A DNA stretch of 64,000 bases from Lunularia cruciata (Eukaryota; Streptophyta; Marchantiopsida; Lunulariales; Lunulariaceae), in NCBI GenBank assembly GCA_948567375.1, contig OX419760.1:1612001-1676000 (forward strand), given 5' to 3'. Position 1 is the first letter of the stretch. Each line of letters begins with the position of its first letter. Positions 23,400 to 36,196 of the stretch are shown piece after piece. Under the pieces are notes generated by a model, which did no database searches, was not told the origin of the DNA, and saw only the letters and a program-made list of their open reading frames with translations. The position numbers were made by a program, and so were the translations under genes.

Positions 23400-23720
23400 A
23401 GAGGGTTAATATGATCACTTGGGAGAAAGCATGGACAATTGGGACCTCAAAGGATATCACTTATTGATAATATTATTCACCAAAATTTTTTAATTATGAA
23501 ATCCCTAAACATCACTTTAGATCTAACTATATAATGGATTTTTACTTGAGAGTTGAAAGGGAGAGGATTTGATATATTTAGATCCATTATATCATAAAAA
23601 AATTTAGATTGTCAAATTCCAGTCTTTGTTAAATATCACTATAGGTAATATCACTAATTTTGGTGAATTCATTACTATGTAGATGAACTCTATTCCAAAA
23701 TGGTAAACAATATATACTCT
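23400..23720 (-). pseudogene. Two-ORF leader of copy B
   Basis: This aligns with the leader of copy E. The junction TGA-TATA-ATG is preserved near 23590-23582. The second ORF keeps the reading MDLNISNPLPFN. Both ORFs carry further mutations. Confidence 0.7.
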
Positions 23721-23943
23721 CATTTGCTCATTTTGGATGTTTATAATTTTAATGTGGAACAAATACTAGAATAGAAAGCAAGGTGCAAGAAATTTTCTTC
23801 CAAGAGCATCCTCTTTCTAAAACACCTCAATATATTGATTGCACTATGTTTTCTCTCCTTGAAATTACTTAGTCTCAATAGCTTGTGTTCTTCCAAGAGG
23901 GATGATCTACTCTCTTGGGTTAAAACACCTACTCTATTACCAT

Positions 23944-24521
23944 TGTAATATTCCAAGGGAAGGAGAAATACAAGAGAAATACAAGGTTTCATACCTCAAT
24001 ACTCCAATGCCCCAAAGGAGCACATTTCTTTATTATATAGCAAAGAGGATCCACTCAAAGGGAGCTCCTTCCCTGGATCAATTACATAGATTTGTGACAT
24101 GTCAACAAGGTCCAATCTAAAGTTAGTTGTGTGGATTAGTGACATGTTTATGCTTGTTCTATTTGGTTGGTCAACCAAGTTTGACCAGAGAGAATATTTG
24201 GAGAATCTTCTTATAGGAAGTTTAGAATAGCATGGGTGAGATATTATTGGGAAGCTCTCAAAGAGACAAAAAAGAGGAAATGGAAATGCCTTTTTTGATG
24301 TAGGAAGGGAGGAATTTTTTATTTTTTGAGGCCTAATTCATCCGTTTAGACTTCCAAATTTAACTCTAAGGTGTTTTAGGTGTTTTTGGCCTTTGCACTT
24401 TTAGTGGAAGTACTCTTTTGTGACATCTCTAACTGATCTACTAAGAACATCATATATATCATGCCTTGCTTACAAAGCTAATTTCCATATCCAGATAATA
24501 TGTGTAGCTACTGGTATTACA
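23944..24521 (-). repeat. 5' LTR of copy B
   Basis: About 578 bp, bounded TGTAATATTCC ... GGTATTACA. The primer-binding site lies just left of it: ATGGTAATAGAG on the minus strand, a decayed initiator-Met site. Confidence 0.9.
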
Positions 24522-24526
24522 CCTAT

Positions 24527-25985
24527 ACATACTTTGTTCATAATTAGATAGGATATGATACAAAGGTCTTGTGTTTGTTTATTAGTTGATAAGCTAGCAA
24601 TAAATGACACAAGGTTGAGGTGGCCATTCCATTTGGACCATGCCTACTTAAGATAAGATTAAGATAAGATTAGTGAGGATTAAATCTAATTGGTGGATTT
24701 CTAGCAATTTGTAGCCATTGGATTTCTTTGTAGCTAGGTAGCAGTTGTATAATAAGCTTAGGCCCAATTTTCACCACATCCATTTAATGCATTCTTCTTT
24801 TGAAGTAAATAAAGTTTATACCATGAAGACTCTTGAGCTGGTGTATGGATATTAGTTTGTACTTTGTATGCTGGTGTATGTATATTAGTTTGTACTTTGT
24901 ATGAATGATTGCATGCTTAATTGAGTGGGAGTGAGGAATCTTGATGTATGAGCAAAAGCACTTGAGTGAAGGGAATTAATTTTGTGAAACTAGAGTATAA
25001 AATTCTAGGGGCTCTATAGAGATCAAGAATGATATAATGATAGGCTACCACACCCTTGGAGTAAAGTAATACTACCTTTTAAGATTAAGTAATGTATTCA
25101 TTTGAGACTCTTGTGACAATTTGCCTTTGAGAAGTGTACAACATTGCTTATAGTCAAAGTTGTTAGGGTGATAGGACCCTTGAAATTCCTACCTCTGCTT
25201 TGTATGCACATTCTAAATTTTTTTTTGTAGTACCACTTGGTCAAGTTGATCTCATACAATTACAAAGCTTGTAATGAAAACTAAACACTCAAACAAGCAA
25301 CTCAATGACATTAATCTAGAACAAGTTATATTAAGAGGTTAACAAAGGAATCCAAGGCAAAGTGAACTTTTTTACAAATGAACCATCACATTCAAGACTC
25401 CTTTGGATTAAATCTCTAATGAGTATGATTCTTGGTGATAAATTTTAGAAGTGCACCAAAAGTGGTGACCATACCCTCTTCTGGGAATAACTTTGTTCAA
25501 GAGGTTAAATACAAAAGAATAGATTGTTATCTTTGTGATGCTTTACCTCAATTTTAGCCACCTTCAACTTGTATCCTCTTGGGACCAACAGTTCTTACCT
25601 CATTATTGAAAATTTGAACAAAACTTGGTTGTTACGCAACCAACATCTAGAACTAAAATCCTCTTTTACCTCTCATAAACATAAACAACATGGGGAATTA
25701 ACTCTCTAGTCCAACTCATCCTCTATCTCAAGCATGTAAGTGTAGAAAGATTACTTGCAAGTGTCATCACCCTCTCTTCTTGCCTATTTACAAAAGTGGA
25801 TGGGAGTGCAAGATGGTGTGAAACTTGTGGTCTCCATTCAATAATATCTCCATCAATCAGCACACTAGGATCCACCATTGGCACTCCATGTAGATCAAGT
25901 TGTGTTTGTGTCTCTTGAGAGTGAATCTCTATACCAATAGCTTGAGTCTTGGCAGACTACACCATATTTCCACTAGACTAAAGTT
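24527..25985. other. Unassigned DNA between copies B and C
   Basis: The only clear structure up to about 25700 is the 33-bp tandem duplication at 24837-24902. At 25700-25985 the minus strand keeps short coding-like words (TQAIG, ETQTQLDLHG) that continue the repeat-coding relic at 31054-31620 on the other side of copy C. Confidence 0.45.
24837..24902. repeat. 33-bp tandem duplication
   Basis: Two adjacent copies (24837-24869 and 24870-24902) of GCTGGTGTATGGATATTAG followed by TTTGTACTTTGTAT differ at one base. Confidence 0.9.
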
Positions 25986-26587
25986 GTAGTGTTCCAAGGA
26001 CAAGAAAAACTCCAAGAGAAACCCAAGAAAGAAACAAAAGAGAAACATTCATTCCTCAATACTCTAATGCCTAAAAGGAGCACCTTGTCTTTATTATATA
26101 GCAAAGAGGATCCACTCAAAAAGAGGTACATTGTTGGATCAAATGCATGGATTGTTGATATGTTAGCAAGTCAAAGCCTTAGATAAGTTGCATGGATTGG
26201 TGATATGTTGATATTTCTCCTATTTGGTTCATCAAACAAGTTTGATCAAAGGGAATCTTTGGGGAATCTTCATGTACAAAGCTCAAAACAACATGAGTAA
26301 GGTACCATTTGAAAATCTCAATGAGAGAAACAAGAGGGGAGAAGGGAATGCCATTTTTCCCAAAAGGGTGGAAAAAATTATATTTTTCAAGGCCTAATTC
26401 CTTTTTTTAGGCCTTCAAAATTAGCTCTAATTTTTTGGGGGTGTTTTTGGCCTTTTCTCTATTAGTGGAAGCATTGTTTTGGCAATACCTCTGTTTGATC
26501 TATTTAGACCAATGTATATAACATCCCTAAAGATATTACAAAGCTAATTTCTAACTGTAGAAAATCTATCTAGCGAATGGTATTATA
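25986..26587 (-). repeat. 3' LTR of copy C
   Basis: Begins TGTAGTGTTCCAAGG and ends GGTATTATA (expected ATTACA, C to T). The TATA block TTTATTATATAGC lies near 26092. Pyrimidines just right of it mark the complement of the polypurine tract. Confidence 0.88.
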
Positions 26588-26600
26588 AACTTCAACCTAT

Positions 26601-28876
26601 TCAAGATCTAACTTTCTCATTGCAAAGGTATTGCCCAAAAGATTTCACTAACACCGATGCATTGGTCAAGTTAATTATGAGCTCCTATGTGACCTCATAC
26701 AATTGGTTCCCATTCTCATGTACAAGATATTCCACATGCGGATGGTGGGTACCAAGGATGCATTTTTGGAGAATGCATTTAACTTTGTATTCCTTTGTGC
26801 CATCAATGAGTGTTGCACAAGGTCAAGCTTCTTGTATGGAAGGAAAGTGGATTGATCGGGGTGCATATCTTCATAGCAAGGAAACATGGAACATTGGATG
26901 GATCTGCATGTATGGTGGTAGCTCAAGGTGATAGACCAATTTGATTGATGATGGAAGAAGGGCCAATAAACAAGGTCACAACTTACAAGTGCCATCTAAC
27001 ATATTTAGTCACACTTGATCCTCAACATTGAACTCCATGTGATTACAATGTGTATTTGCATATTGTTTTGTTAATTTTGGGCTATCTACACCATGTGCTT
27101 GGCATTCTCCACACCCTGTTGGATTCTAGAAAAAAAAGTGTTAATAACATCAACTTCGGTAGCCATTGGGCCAATTTTTACTAAGCTTCAAGGTGTAAAA
27201 TGGTGTTCAACATACATGAGGAAGAATGATGTGACATGTGTAGATGCATTCACTTAATTATTGTAGGAAAATTCTACTAGTGGAAGAAAGGTGTCCTACC
27301 TTTCTTACCCCTCTAAGGTGAAACCCCCAAGCATATTCTTGATAATGCAATTAGCTTGCTCTATTTTTCCATTTCTTTGTGGATGGTATGCCATGGACAT
27401 AGCAAGTTTAGTTTTGAAGACACCAAAGAGTGTTCTCCAAAACAAACTAGTGAATTGAGCATCCCAATTGATGTTGAACGCTCAAGATAGTGTATGGTGA
27501 GAAAAGAACACAACTTAGTACAATTAAGCTAATTGTAGAATAGTCATGTCCTTGGTCATAGAACACACATGAATCATTTTTCTAAGTCAATCTACAAAGA
27601 TTACAATGAAGTCAAAACAAAAGGTGATATTGGGCAATTTACAAACCAGATCTATGCTAGCTTGTTCCAAATGTTGTGTAGGAGTAGGGATGGGTTGAAG
27701 AAGTCCTATGAGAGCTTAATTAGAGGCTTTATTTTGTTGACACAATATGAAACTTTGAATGTACTCCATCACATTGTGCTCATCTTAGCCTAATAGTAAT
27801 AGCATTTGATTGCATCTAAGGTCTTGCCCAATCCAACATGACTTGCAATGGTAGAATCATGACATTTTGCTAAAATGGGGGTTTTTAGGTCTGGAGCATC
27901 TGGGATCCATAACTTACCATCATAAAAGGTGAGTCCTTGGGACCTAGTTACTAGTTATACCTTTGGATGATTGAGCTTCTCTAGTTTGTGGGTAAGTCTT
28001 TGTAGTAGTAAGAATCATTCGCAAGAAATCTAGGATCATCTTAACTTCTACAACCAAATTGTTCACCATAGGCAAGACTCAAACAAGAAGCCCTAGCTAA
28101 CTCCCTGCCAACAGCCATTGTTAGACCAAGGGGCAAGTGTTATTTAAAATAACTAGGTGTAAAAGGCACGTACATTATGAATTTAAATTAATGCATCTAC
28201 AAGTTGCTTCTTGCCTTTCACATATATGATTGCCATGTTGAACTGTTGTCTCCACTTTGCCCAATGAATCTATCAATAGGATAGATTCTTGTGTGTCTTG
28301 GAGTAGACTAGCGGTTTGTAGTCTATCTCCATTAAAAATTCCTTCGTGCCAAGATAGTACTTCCAATGCTTGGTTTTAAAGACAATAGCAAACTCTTCTA
28401 GTTTGATGTTGTGATAGTTGTGCTCTATTAATGACAAATTTTGAGAGTAATATGCAATTGGTACCATCTATCACTCCCTTCCTATTGTAGAAGTACTGCT
28501 ATTATAAACCAAATGCATCTATAGCCAACTTGATTCTACGTGTTGGATCATACCATTTCAAGATTTATGTATACAACAATACATCTTTCAATTCTTGAAA
28601 GGCCAATTCTTGTGTGATTCCCCACATTCATTTCTTTCCCTTGCCAAGTAATACCATTAAGGGTTGTGCAACCTTGGAGAAGTCCTTAACAATTGACAAT
28701 AGAACCCAACCAATCCCAAGAAACTTTTGACTTGAATTTGATGTTCTATTTTTGAGTGACATCTATTTTATCTGTTAAAACTTGGATATATTTTTCACGT
28801 ACTCTATGCCTCAAGTAATCTACTTCAAGCTTGCCAAACTTGCACTTTGAGACTTTGGTATACAACAAATTTTGTC
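26601..28876 (-). pseudogene. pol 3' part of copy C (decayed)
   Basis: It starts mid-RT, at the block matching [13 protein letters not shown] of copy E, followed by the connection, RNase H, integrase and chromodomain, and ends at stop 26601-26603. Stops and frameshifts interrupt every domain. The catalytic half of RT is absent. Confidence 0.78.
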
Positions 28877-29646
28877 AAGTTATGTTGGGACTACCCCTTC
28901 ATCTCTTCCAAACACTCTTGTTATTCTCTTAGCACATGCAATGGCTTCAAAAATGGTGCAACAATTTTGTACCATAACTTCTTGGCAAATGTTCTCTTTT
29001 AGCTCTCATTTGAAATTATCAAGAGCTTCCATGGGCTCATATTGGTTATCATGACCTAGAAATCAAGAGATACCTCCATATACTCTTGTATATTATTCTT
29101 GTACTTCAAATCTGATAGTTGGTTTTGAACCATCTTCATAGAATCCACGGATTGGAAATTCTTCAACATCCCTTCTTGCATCATAATCCAAGTGATTTCT
29201 CTTCCTTTTGCTAATATTATTTATTCCCAAACATCATACTATGTGAAAGCTTTATAAGTAAGGTAAGCACATGCAAACACACATACAAAATGATCAATGA
29301 TCTTGGTTGTGAACAATTGAAAGTATCAATTCATTCTTGAGATCCAATTTTCCACTACTTCCATAGAACATTGTCCCTTGTAAGGCTCAATGTTGTATGT
29401 CTTATTCATCTGTAATACTAATGTGACTTCATTGTTGATCAGGGTTGGTGTCATTTGCATGAGTGACTCTCTAGATACTTTGGCCACTACTATTAGGTTT
29501 TGAGATGATTCCCCTTCTTGCATTACATGATTGTTCCTAAAAGTACACACTTGACTTTGTAATACCTCTATTGTCATCTTGGTCTTCCAAAACTTGTTCA
29601 ATATCCCTTGCATTACTTACATCAGATCCTACAATCGTGGCTCCAT
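28877..29646 (-). pseudogene. gag of copy C (decayed, 3'-deleted)
   Basis: It starts at ATG 29646 by alignment. The first helices are readable at 29613-29326 (MQGILNKFWKTKMTIEVL, then YNIEPYKGQ). The frame ends at the internal deletion, so there is no zinc knuckle and no gag/pol overlap. Confidence 0.75.
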
Positions 29647-29689
29647 AATTCATACACATGGAAGACGGTCAATTGATACTTTTTGCTTC

Positions 29690-30010
29690 AATAGAAGGTC
29701 AATATGATCACTTGAGAGGGAGCATAGTCAATTAGGACTACCATTGGGACCTCAAAGGCTATCACTCATTGATAATATTCCTCATCAAAATGGAAAAATA
29801 TAAATTCTCTAAAATCTAAAAATCTAAAATCTAAAAATCACTTTTGATCTAATTACATAAAATGATTTCTACTTGATTGTTAAAAGGGAGAGAATTCATT
29901 ATATTTAGATTCATTGCATCATAGCAAAATATAAATGATCAAACCTCACTCTCTATTATATGTCGCCACATGTAAAATCACAAGGTTTAGTGAATTCATT
30001 ATTATGTCCA
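29690..30010 (-). pseudogene. Two-ORF leader of copy C
   Basis: This aligns with the copy E leader. The TGA-TGCA-ATG junction is kept near 29920-29911. The coding frames around it are eroded. Confidence 0.65.
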
Positions 30011-30451
30011 TGAACTCCGCACCAAAATAGTAAATAATATATACTTTGCTATGACTCAATATTTATTAAATCATAGGGCTAAGTTAACTAAGATACTTAA
30101 ACAAGCACAATGTAGCCCAATTCCTATTGGAAAACAAATCATGGTTATTTATGCAGTTCTCAAAGGGTATTTAGACCAATCTTAGTCAAAATGATTGACA
30201 CTCCAAGCCATGTGCTACACTTGCTTACACTGGATGTACATAATGCAATCTTGATGTGAAATAGATTCAAGAAAGGAAAGTGAGGTGCAAGAAATTGCAC
30301 TCCAAGAGCATCCATCCCATCTTCTCTCTAGAACACCACAATCTATTGATTGAACTACTTTTTCCCCTCAAAATCACTCAATCTCAATAAAGAATGTTTC
30401 TCCAAGAGGGGTGATTCACTCTTTTGTATTAAACACCTAAAAAAGCACCAT

Positions 30452-31053
30452 TGTAATTTCCCAAGGACACAAAAACCCCCAAGAGAAACCCAAGGAAAGA
30501 AACAAAAGAGAAACACAAGGCTTCATTCCTCAATACTTTCATGCCCCATAGGAGCACCATGTCTTTATTATATAGCAAAGAGGATCCACTCAAAGGGAGA
30601 TACATCCTTGGATCAAATATATGGATTGGTGACATGCTAGGGAGCTCCACTCTTAGATAAGTTGCATGCTTGGTGAACATTGACATGTTAATCCTTGTCC
30701 TATTTGGTTGCTCAAACAAGTTTAACCAAAGGGAATCTTTAGAGAATCTTCATCTAAGAAGCTCAAAAACATGGGTAAGGTACCATTAGAAAGATCTAAA
30801 CAATAAAAACAAGGGGGAAAAAGGAAATAAAATTTTCCATAAAGAGGGAGGAGTATTCTATTTTTTGAGGCCTAATTTATTCATTTAGGCCTCTAAAATT
30901 CACTTTGAAGTCTTCAACCTTTGCTCTACTAGTAGAGTTACTCTTTTGTGACACCTCTATTTGATCTACTTAGAACATTGTATATAACATCCCTAAAGAT
31001 ATTAGAAAGCCAATTTCAACCTCTAGATAATCTATCTAGCTAATGGTATTACA
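30452..31053 (-). repeat. 5' LTR of copy C
   Basis: Begins TGTAATTTCCCAAGG and ends GGTATTACA. A TATA-like TTTATTATATAGC lies near 30560. The adjoining primer-binding site (left side) is heavily mutated. Confidence 0.88.
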
Positions 31054-31620
31054 CAAGCTCCCCAACTCCACTCTCACCCATGTTAGTTTGAGTTAGTATA
31101 AATATTCTCTCCAAACTATTGGCTTGAGTCCCTATAAAGACTCTCTCTAAACTATAGGCTTGAGCCTCCATATATGCCGCTATCTCTAAAGAGTCATGTG
31201 CTCTCATAGCCTCCTCTAGAGTAGCATGGATCTGAACTAATTGAGTGGAAAGAGTGCCCAAGAGGGTGCTCTCTTAATACGAGCTTTGTCTCAAGTGCAT
31301 TAATAGTTTAGATCACTGCTAATGTCTCAATGGGTAGTCCATACCTTTGCTCTCCACCCCAAAACCCACATCCATCTCCTCATCACCTCTCGTGGGAACC
31401 TGTAAGTCCACATCTTACTCCACACTAATGTATGACACCTCATCTAATCTCATGGGGAACTCCAACCCTTGATCTACTCCCACCCAACCCCTGATCTCCT
31501 CATCTACTCTCATAGTATCCTCCAACATATTGTCTACTCTAGTGGCAACCTCTAAGTCCTCATCCACACTCAATGGGACCTAACACTCAACATTTACTCT
31601 CAAGGAGCAATCAAATGGAA
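31054..31620 (-). pseudogene. Repeat-coding relic split by copy C
   Basis: On the minus strand 31049-31261 is an open frame with two near-repeats, AYSLERVFIGTQ and ANSLERIFILTQ. Farther upstream (to about 31620) acidic repeats of the type RVDEDLEV recur between stops. The same style of residues resumes at 25985-25700 beyond copy C, so the element inserted into this sequence. A loose resemblance in style to the coiled-coil ORF at 3740-4260 (both have TQ-rich C-terminal words) may mean a shared family. The product is not recognised. Confidence 0.4.
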
Positions 31621-33899
31621 CAACATAATGGCATGGTGATTTGTACACAAATGAATGTAGTCTATCAAATGAAAAACATGAAACTTAGAAACACATTTGG
31701 AAAACTCCTTAGTTATATGTAATAATAGGGTATACAACAGAAAATGCATATACTCTCATGAAGTTCTACTATAATCCTCTCATTTTTCACTCTCTACCTC
31801 TAAATATTGGCCTATTGCTTATGTGAAGACCTCCTCATTCTTTGTAGTTCTTCTATATGTAACCTTATCCTCACTGCTTCCATATCTAACCTCATCTCAC
31901 CAAACATACCATGCTCTATACAAAATTGGGTAAGCCATTACCCTATAAATATCATCTTCAAGCAGTGGCATAGTTGCTTTTGTAGAAATATCAACATCAA
32001 GATTATATTACATGTAATATAAGCTTTGCCCAAAAAAAATTATATGCACTTGTTCTAGACATATTTATCTTACATGGAGGACAATATGCTCATGCACTAC
32101 CTTGGCCTCATTGAGGGCACTAAAATAGAGCACAATAATTGGAAAAGAGCCTCCAAGTAGAACACATTGCAGAGCTAGATACCTCTTATTTGTGAGATCT
32201 GTTAACCAAAAACCAATCATTCACCATTGCATGTAGAATTATCTTCTTATTGCTTATCCTTACTATGGGCAAAGCAAACACCTTCTTGATGTTATCCAAC
32301 AACAAAGAAAATGGTTACACACCAACATGGCATGTATCTATCTAAAGTTCTCAAAAGTTATGAACAATACCTAACTTGTACACACAATGGAATCTCAATT
32401 AAGAAAATTTGACCCGATACAAAAAGAAAATCCTAAAGGCAAAACTTTGGTAGCAAAATCATAATACCCTTTGAAAACTCATGGTCTTTTTTTGAGTTAC
32501 TGAATTTTGAATGTGGATAAAGAGAATAGAAACTAAACTCAATCCAACTATTAGCATACATTCTTTGAGCTTGGCAGGTTTTTCATATAGTCTTCAATCA
32601 GTCTACATACAAAATTATGCTAAATGGTATATTCAATGAGAAGTCAAAACAGAAGTTGTCAATTCCATCTTGAGTCACATATTTGCGTGCTACATTTAAT
32701 AGATACTCAAGAAAATTTTTCATATAATCTGCATTATGTGGAGGGAAAAAACATCTCCATTGTCAAATCACATCTAGTTGATACTTCAATTGATGGTTTT
32801 GGTTCATTGAGAGCAAAGAAGTATCGAGGATGCTCTAAGCGTATGTATTGATCAAGAGCTATCTAGAACTTGGGCTATTGGTTAAATGGTTTTTGTCACA
32901 TTATCATGCTAAGGATAGTCTACAAGCAACATGCAAGGGTACCTCCATCCACATGAACCCAAATCATCACATTGCCATGGAAAGTAATTTTGTAAGTACT
33001 CCCAAGCAGAATGCAAGTCTCTAAACCATATGATTATGTTACTTTCCTTAACACACCACAAATTGGTTTCTCATAATAGGAAGCAACTTTTTTCCCTTGA
33101 TATGCATTTGCCCCAAGCTATTGAAGGGAAAATAACATAAGACCTTTGGTGGTTGTATGTAGCTTATGTAGGAGTTAGAGCATGTAGAGGTTTGTCCTAA
33201 TGGGGATTTGCAAGCAAAATAGGAGCGGTGATGGAAGTTGTGGCTGAAGGTACCTCTAAGGCCTAGATTTGTAGAGCAAGATTGCAATGCGGAGGGGTTG
33301 TGGTAGAGGAAAGTAAGAAGGAAGGATTTTGTAGTGTTTTAGCATCAAGGAAGGTAGTAAGAGAGGTTTGTAATACAACATAATGCTAGAGTGGAGGTTT
33401 TTGGCTAACTACAATGATAAGGTGGGGAAGTCAGGCTCAAGAAGGGTTGGTAGGAGAATCAGTTTGAGGACAAAGGCAACCACATAGAACACATGAAGGA
33501 TGGGAAGACCCCATCAAGCCATACAAGTGGGAGAATGGGTAAGGTAGAAATGGTAGGAGAATGTATTTGGGTAGAATTATGAAAAGTGCTCAAAATCAGC
33601 AAAAAAGAACATTATAGTCTTGCAATTCACAATGATGTGGTCAGATTTAGATTCTCACATGAGGTCTCAAGTACTCTAGACCAAAATAGACTTTCAATTC
33701 AAGAATAGCTAGATCAGTTTCCCAATTTTGCTCCACTAGACTCTTGATCTGCATTTTATTCAACCAACACCATTTTATAAAAATATTAGGATTGTTGATT
33801 GTGTGGTAGTTGATTAGCTATACTACTTCACTAATATCTTCCATGTTTGGGTAATTCACCTTCTCATAAGATTTTGCTCTTGCTATTATGCAATCATGT
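31621..33899. other. Unassigned DNA between copies C and D
   Basis: Short frames only and no recognised motif, except the fragment at 33471-33534 that matches the 3' region of the non-LTR element near 58.7 kb (listed separately). Confidence 0.45.
33471..33534 (-). repeat. Dispersed 3'-region fragment of the non-LTR family
   Basis: About 64 bp match 58688-58756 with roughly ten differences by eye, including the shared core GAAGGATGGGAAGACC. It contains a perfect 6-bp stem, GATGGG/CCCATC, around the loop AAGAC (33499-33515). Sense orientation is minus, as in the main element. Confidence 0.8.
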
Positions 33900-34511
33900 T
33901 GTAATACAAGTAGTTAGATATATTATCTAGAGGTGAAAATTTGCTTGATAACATCTAGAATGATATTGTGTACAATGGGTTAGGAAGATCAGACAAAGGT
34001 GTCATCAAAAGAGTACTTCTACTAATAAGGCAGAAGACAAAAATAGCTTGAAAACTTTAGAGCCAATTTTGGAGGCCTAAACAGATGAATTAGGCCTCAA
34101 AAATAGAATGGTTCTTCCCTCTCAAATTCTTACAGCTTGCCTTCTCCCCCCCCCCCTCCCCTATGATTTGTCTCATTGAGAGCTTTCCAAGGATACCTCA
34201 CCCACAAGATTTTGAGCTCCTGATAGGAATATTCCCTATAGATTCCCTTTGGTCAAACCCATTTGGCCGACTAGATAGGACAAAGATTGACATGTCACCC
34301 ATCCAAACACCTTATCCAAGGATGGAGCTCTTTGACAGGTTATAAATCCATGTATCTAATCCAAAGGGTGGAGCTTCCTTTGAGGAGATCCTCTTTGTTA
34401 TATAACAAAGAGAAAGTGCTCCTTTGTGGCACCTTCTCTTGAGTGTGGAATATTGAGTGTGAAACTTGTATTTTCTTTCTTGTAGAGTTCTCTTTTCTTG
34501 GGAATATTACA
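33900..34511 (+). repeat. 5' LTR of copy D
   Basis: About 612 bp, TGTAATACAAG ... ATATTACA. It has one U3 module, a poly-C tract near 34146-34160 and a TATA-like block near 34397. TGGTATCAAAGTAG, a near-perfect initiator-Met primer-binding site, starts at 34513. Confidence 0.9.
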
Positions 34512-34689
34512 ATGGTATCAAAGTAGGTGTTTTAATCCAAGAGAGTGGATCAGCCTTCTTGGAAGAACACGAGCTACTGAAATTGAGAAATTTGAGGGGA
34601 GAAAACATAGTGCAATTGCTAGACTTAAGAAATGTTTTAGAAAGCGGACAAGATAGAGGCACCGGGAGGACAATTTCATGCACCTAGCT

Positions 34690-35075
34690 TCCCATTCTTG
34701 AATCCATTCCACATCAAGATTATGTACATCCAACATAGGAGTATCTCTTGTGTATCACTTTGGAGAAGAATTCATGGACAAAGTGATGAATTCACCAAAC
34801 CCGGTGATTCTACCTATGGTGGTATACAATAGGGAGTGGGATTTGACAATCCATATTCTATTATGATTTTATGGATGTGAATGTACCAAGTCCTCACCCT
34901 TTCAACTTGCAAGTAGAAATCCATTATGTAATTAGACCAAAAGTGATATTTAGGAATTTTGTAGTCCGCAATTTTGGTGAGGCATATTATCAATGAGTGA
35001 TAGCTTCTAAGGTCTGAATGGTAGTCCCCATAGTTTTTGCTCTCTCTCAAGTGATCATTCTAACCCTCTATTGAA
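34690..35075 (+). pseudogene. Two-ORF leader of copy D
   Basis: The first ORF keeps VSLVYHFGEEFMDKVMNS in frame and ends TGA 34864-34866. Four bases later ATG 34871-34873 opens the second ORF (MDVNVPSPHPFN, then FRNFVVRNFGEAYYQ), which is cut by TGA. Spacing is identical to copy E. Confidence 0.8.
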
Positions 35076-35115
35076 GTAGGAAGTAGCAATTGAACATTGT
35101 CAGTGTGTAGGAATC

Positions 35116-36196
35116 ATGGATCCATAGTTATAAGAGTTGATTCAAGGAATGCATGAGATGTTGAACGAGTTGTGGGAAATCAAGATGACCATGGAGGAAT
35201 TGAAAAATCAAATATGTATTGTCAAGAACAATCAAGTAAGGCAAGAAGGGGAGTCATCTCAACAACTGGCACCAGCTATTGAAGTACTTGGAGAGTTATG
35301 CATGTTGATGACATTGATTCCAATCAACAGCCAAGCCATGAATGCAAAAGATGTGCAACATTGAGCCTTACAAAGGAAAATGTTCCATGGGAGTTGTGTA
35401 AAATTAGATTTCAAGAATGAATCAATACCTTTGATTGTTCACAATGGAGATCATTGATCATTCTGTAGGTGTGTTTGCTTGTGGATATTATCAGACAAAG
35501 CTCTCACATGGTATAACACTTGGGAATGATCATTGTTGGTAGAAGAAAGAGAGGTCACTTGGACAACCATGCAAGAAGAGCTACTCAAGAATTTTTAATT
35601 TGTGGATTTTGTGCAAATGGCCCAAACCAGACTCTGAGGGTTGAAGTAGAAGAATAGCATATATGAGTATGTAAAGGCACTTTTGGATCTACATGTTGCA
35701 ATAACCAATATGAGTCCAGCCTAAGCTCTTGAAAATTTCAAGAGAGGATTAAAAGAGCGGATATGCCAAGAGGTAATGGTGCAAAATCCTCATATGCTTT
35801 TTGAAGCCATTGCTTGCACTCAAAGAATAGCAAGGGCGCTTGGAGGAGGTGAAGCATGAACACAAATGCAAACTATCATGCTTAAGATTCATCATTTTGG
35901 TAGACCAATTCCTAGAGAATAGTGCAACATTCAGTTTTGAGACCAAGGACCAAGACCTCTCCAAGGAGAACAAGGATGGGTCAAAGAAAGGAGAGAAGGA
36001 GTCCCATGAGGAGAAGGGGCTTGAGAAAAAAATGATGATGTTACAATTATGGCCAAATTGGGCACATAGCCATCAATTGTTGTGCTCGTCAACTCAGAGG
36101 CCCTCAGCCTCCATACAAGAAACCTCTGAACCACATAGAGAGACAAATTGAAGAGGAGGATATGGAACCACATCAAAAAATGAAGATCACCAGTAA
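35116..36196 (+). pseudogene. gag of copy D (decayed)
   Basis: It starts at ATG 35116 and reads MLNELWEIKMTMEEL a little downstream. The spot where E lost a base is intact here (VDFVQMAQ). The zinc-knuckle region is degraded (NYGQIGHIA-like). The heptamer AAAAAAT at 36175-36181, in gag phase, lies 12 bases before the gag stop TAA 36194-36196. Confidence 0.75.

Larger units (their letters stand above)
18396..24526 (-). mobile_element. Ty3/gypsy chromovirus copy B with target duplication
   Basis: This is a full-length but decayed element on the minus strand, 18401-24521. It is flanked by a perfect 5-bp duplication CCTAT (18396-18400 and 24522-24526). The 5' LTR is at the right end and the 3' LTR at the left. 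Inside are the two-ORF leader, gag, pol and a chromodomain tail. It is shorter than E inside gag, where the zinc-knuckle segment is missing. Its many stops and indels, and the divergence between its two LTRs, make it older than E. Confidence 0.92.
25986..31053 (-). mobile_element. Ty3/gypsy chromovirus copy C, internally deleted
   Basis: This is a minus-strand element with both LTRs (25986-26587 and 30452-31053, each about 602 bp). The flanks AAAGT and CAAGC share only three of five bases, so the target duplication is uncertain. An internal deletion joins the end of gag directly to the middle of RT near 28876. Relative to E it removes about 1.6 kb, including the zinc knuckle, protease and the RT catalytic DD. 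It sits inside an older repeat-coding sequence. Confidence 0.9.

Noticed and set aside
25981-31058. A target duplication for copy C
   Set aside because: Flanks AAAGT and CAAGC share only AAG-type partial identity, too weak to claim.
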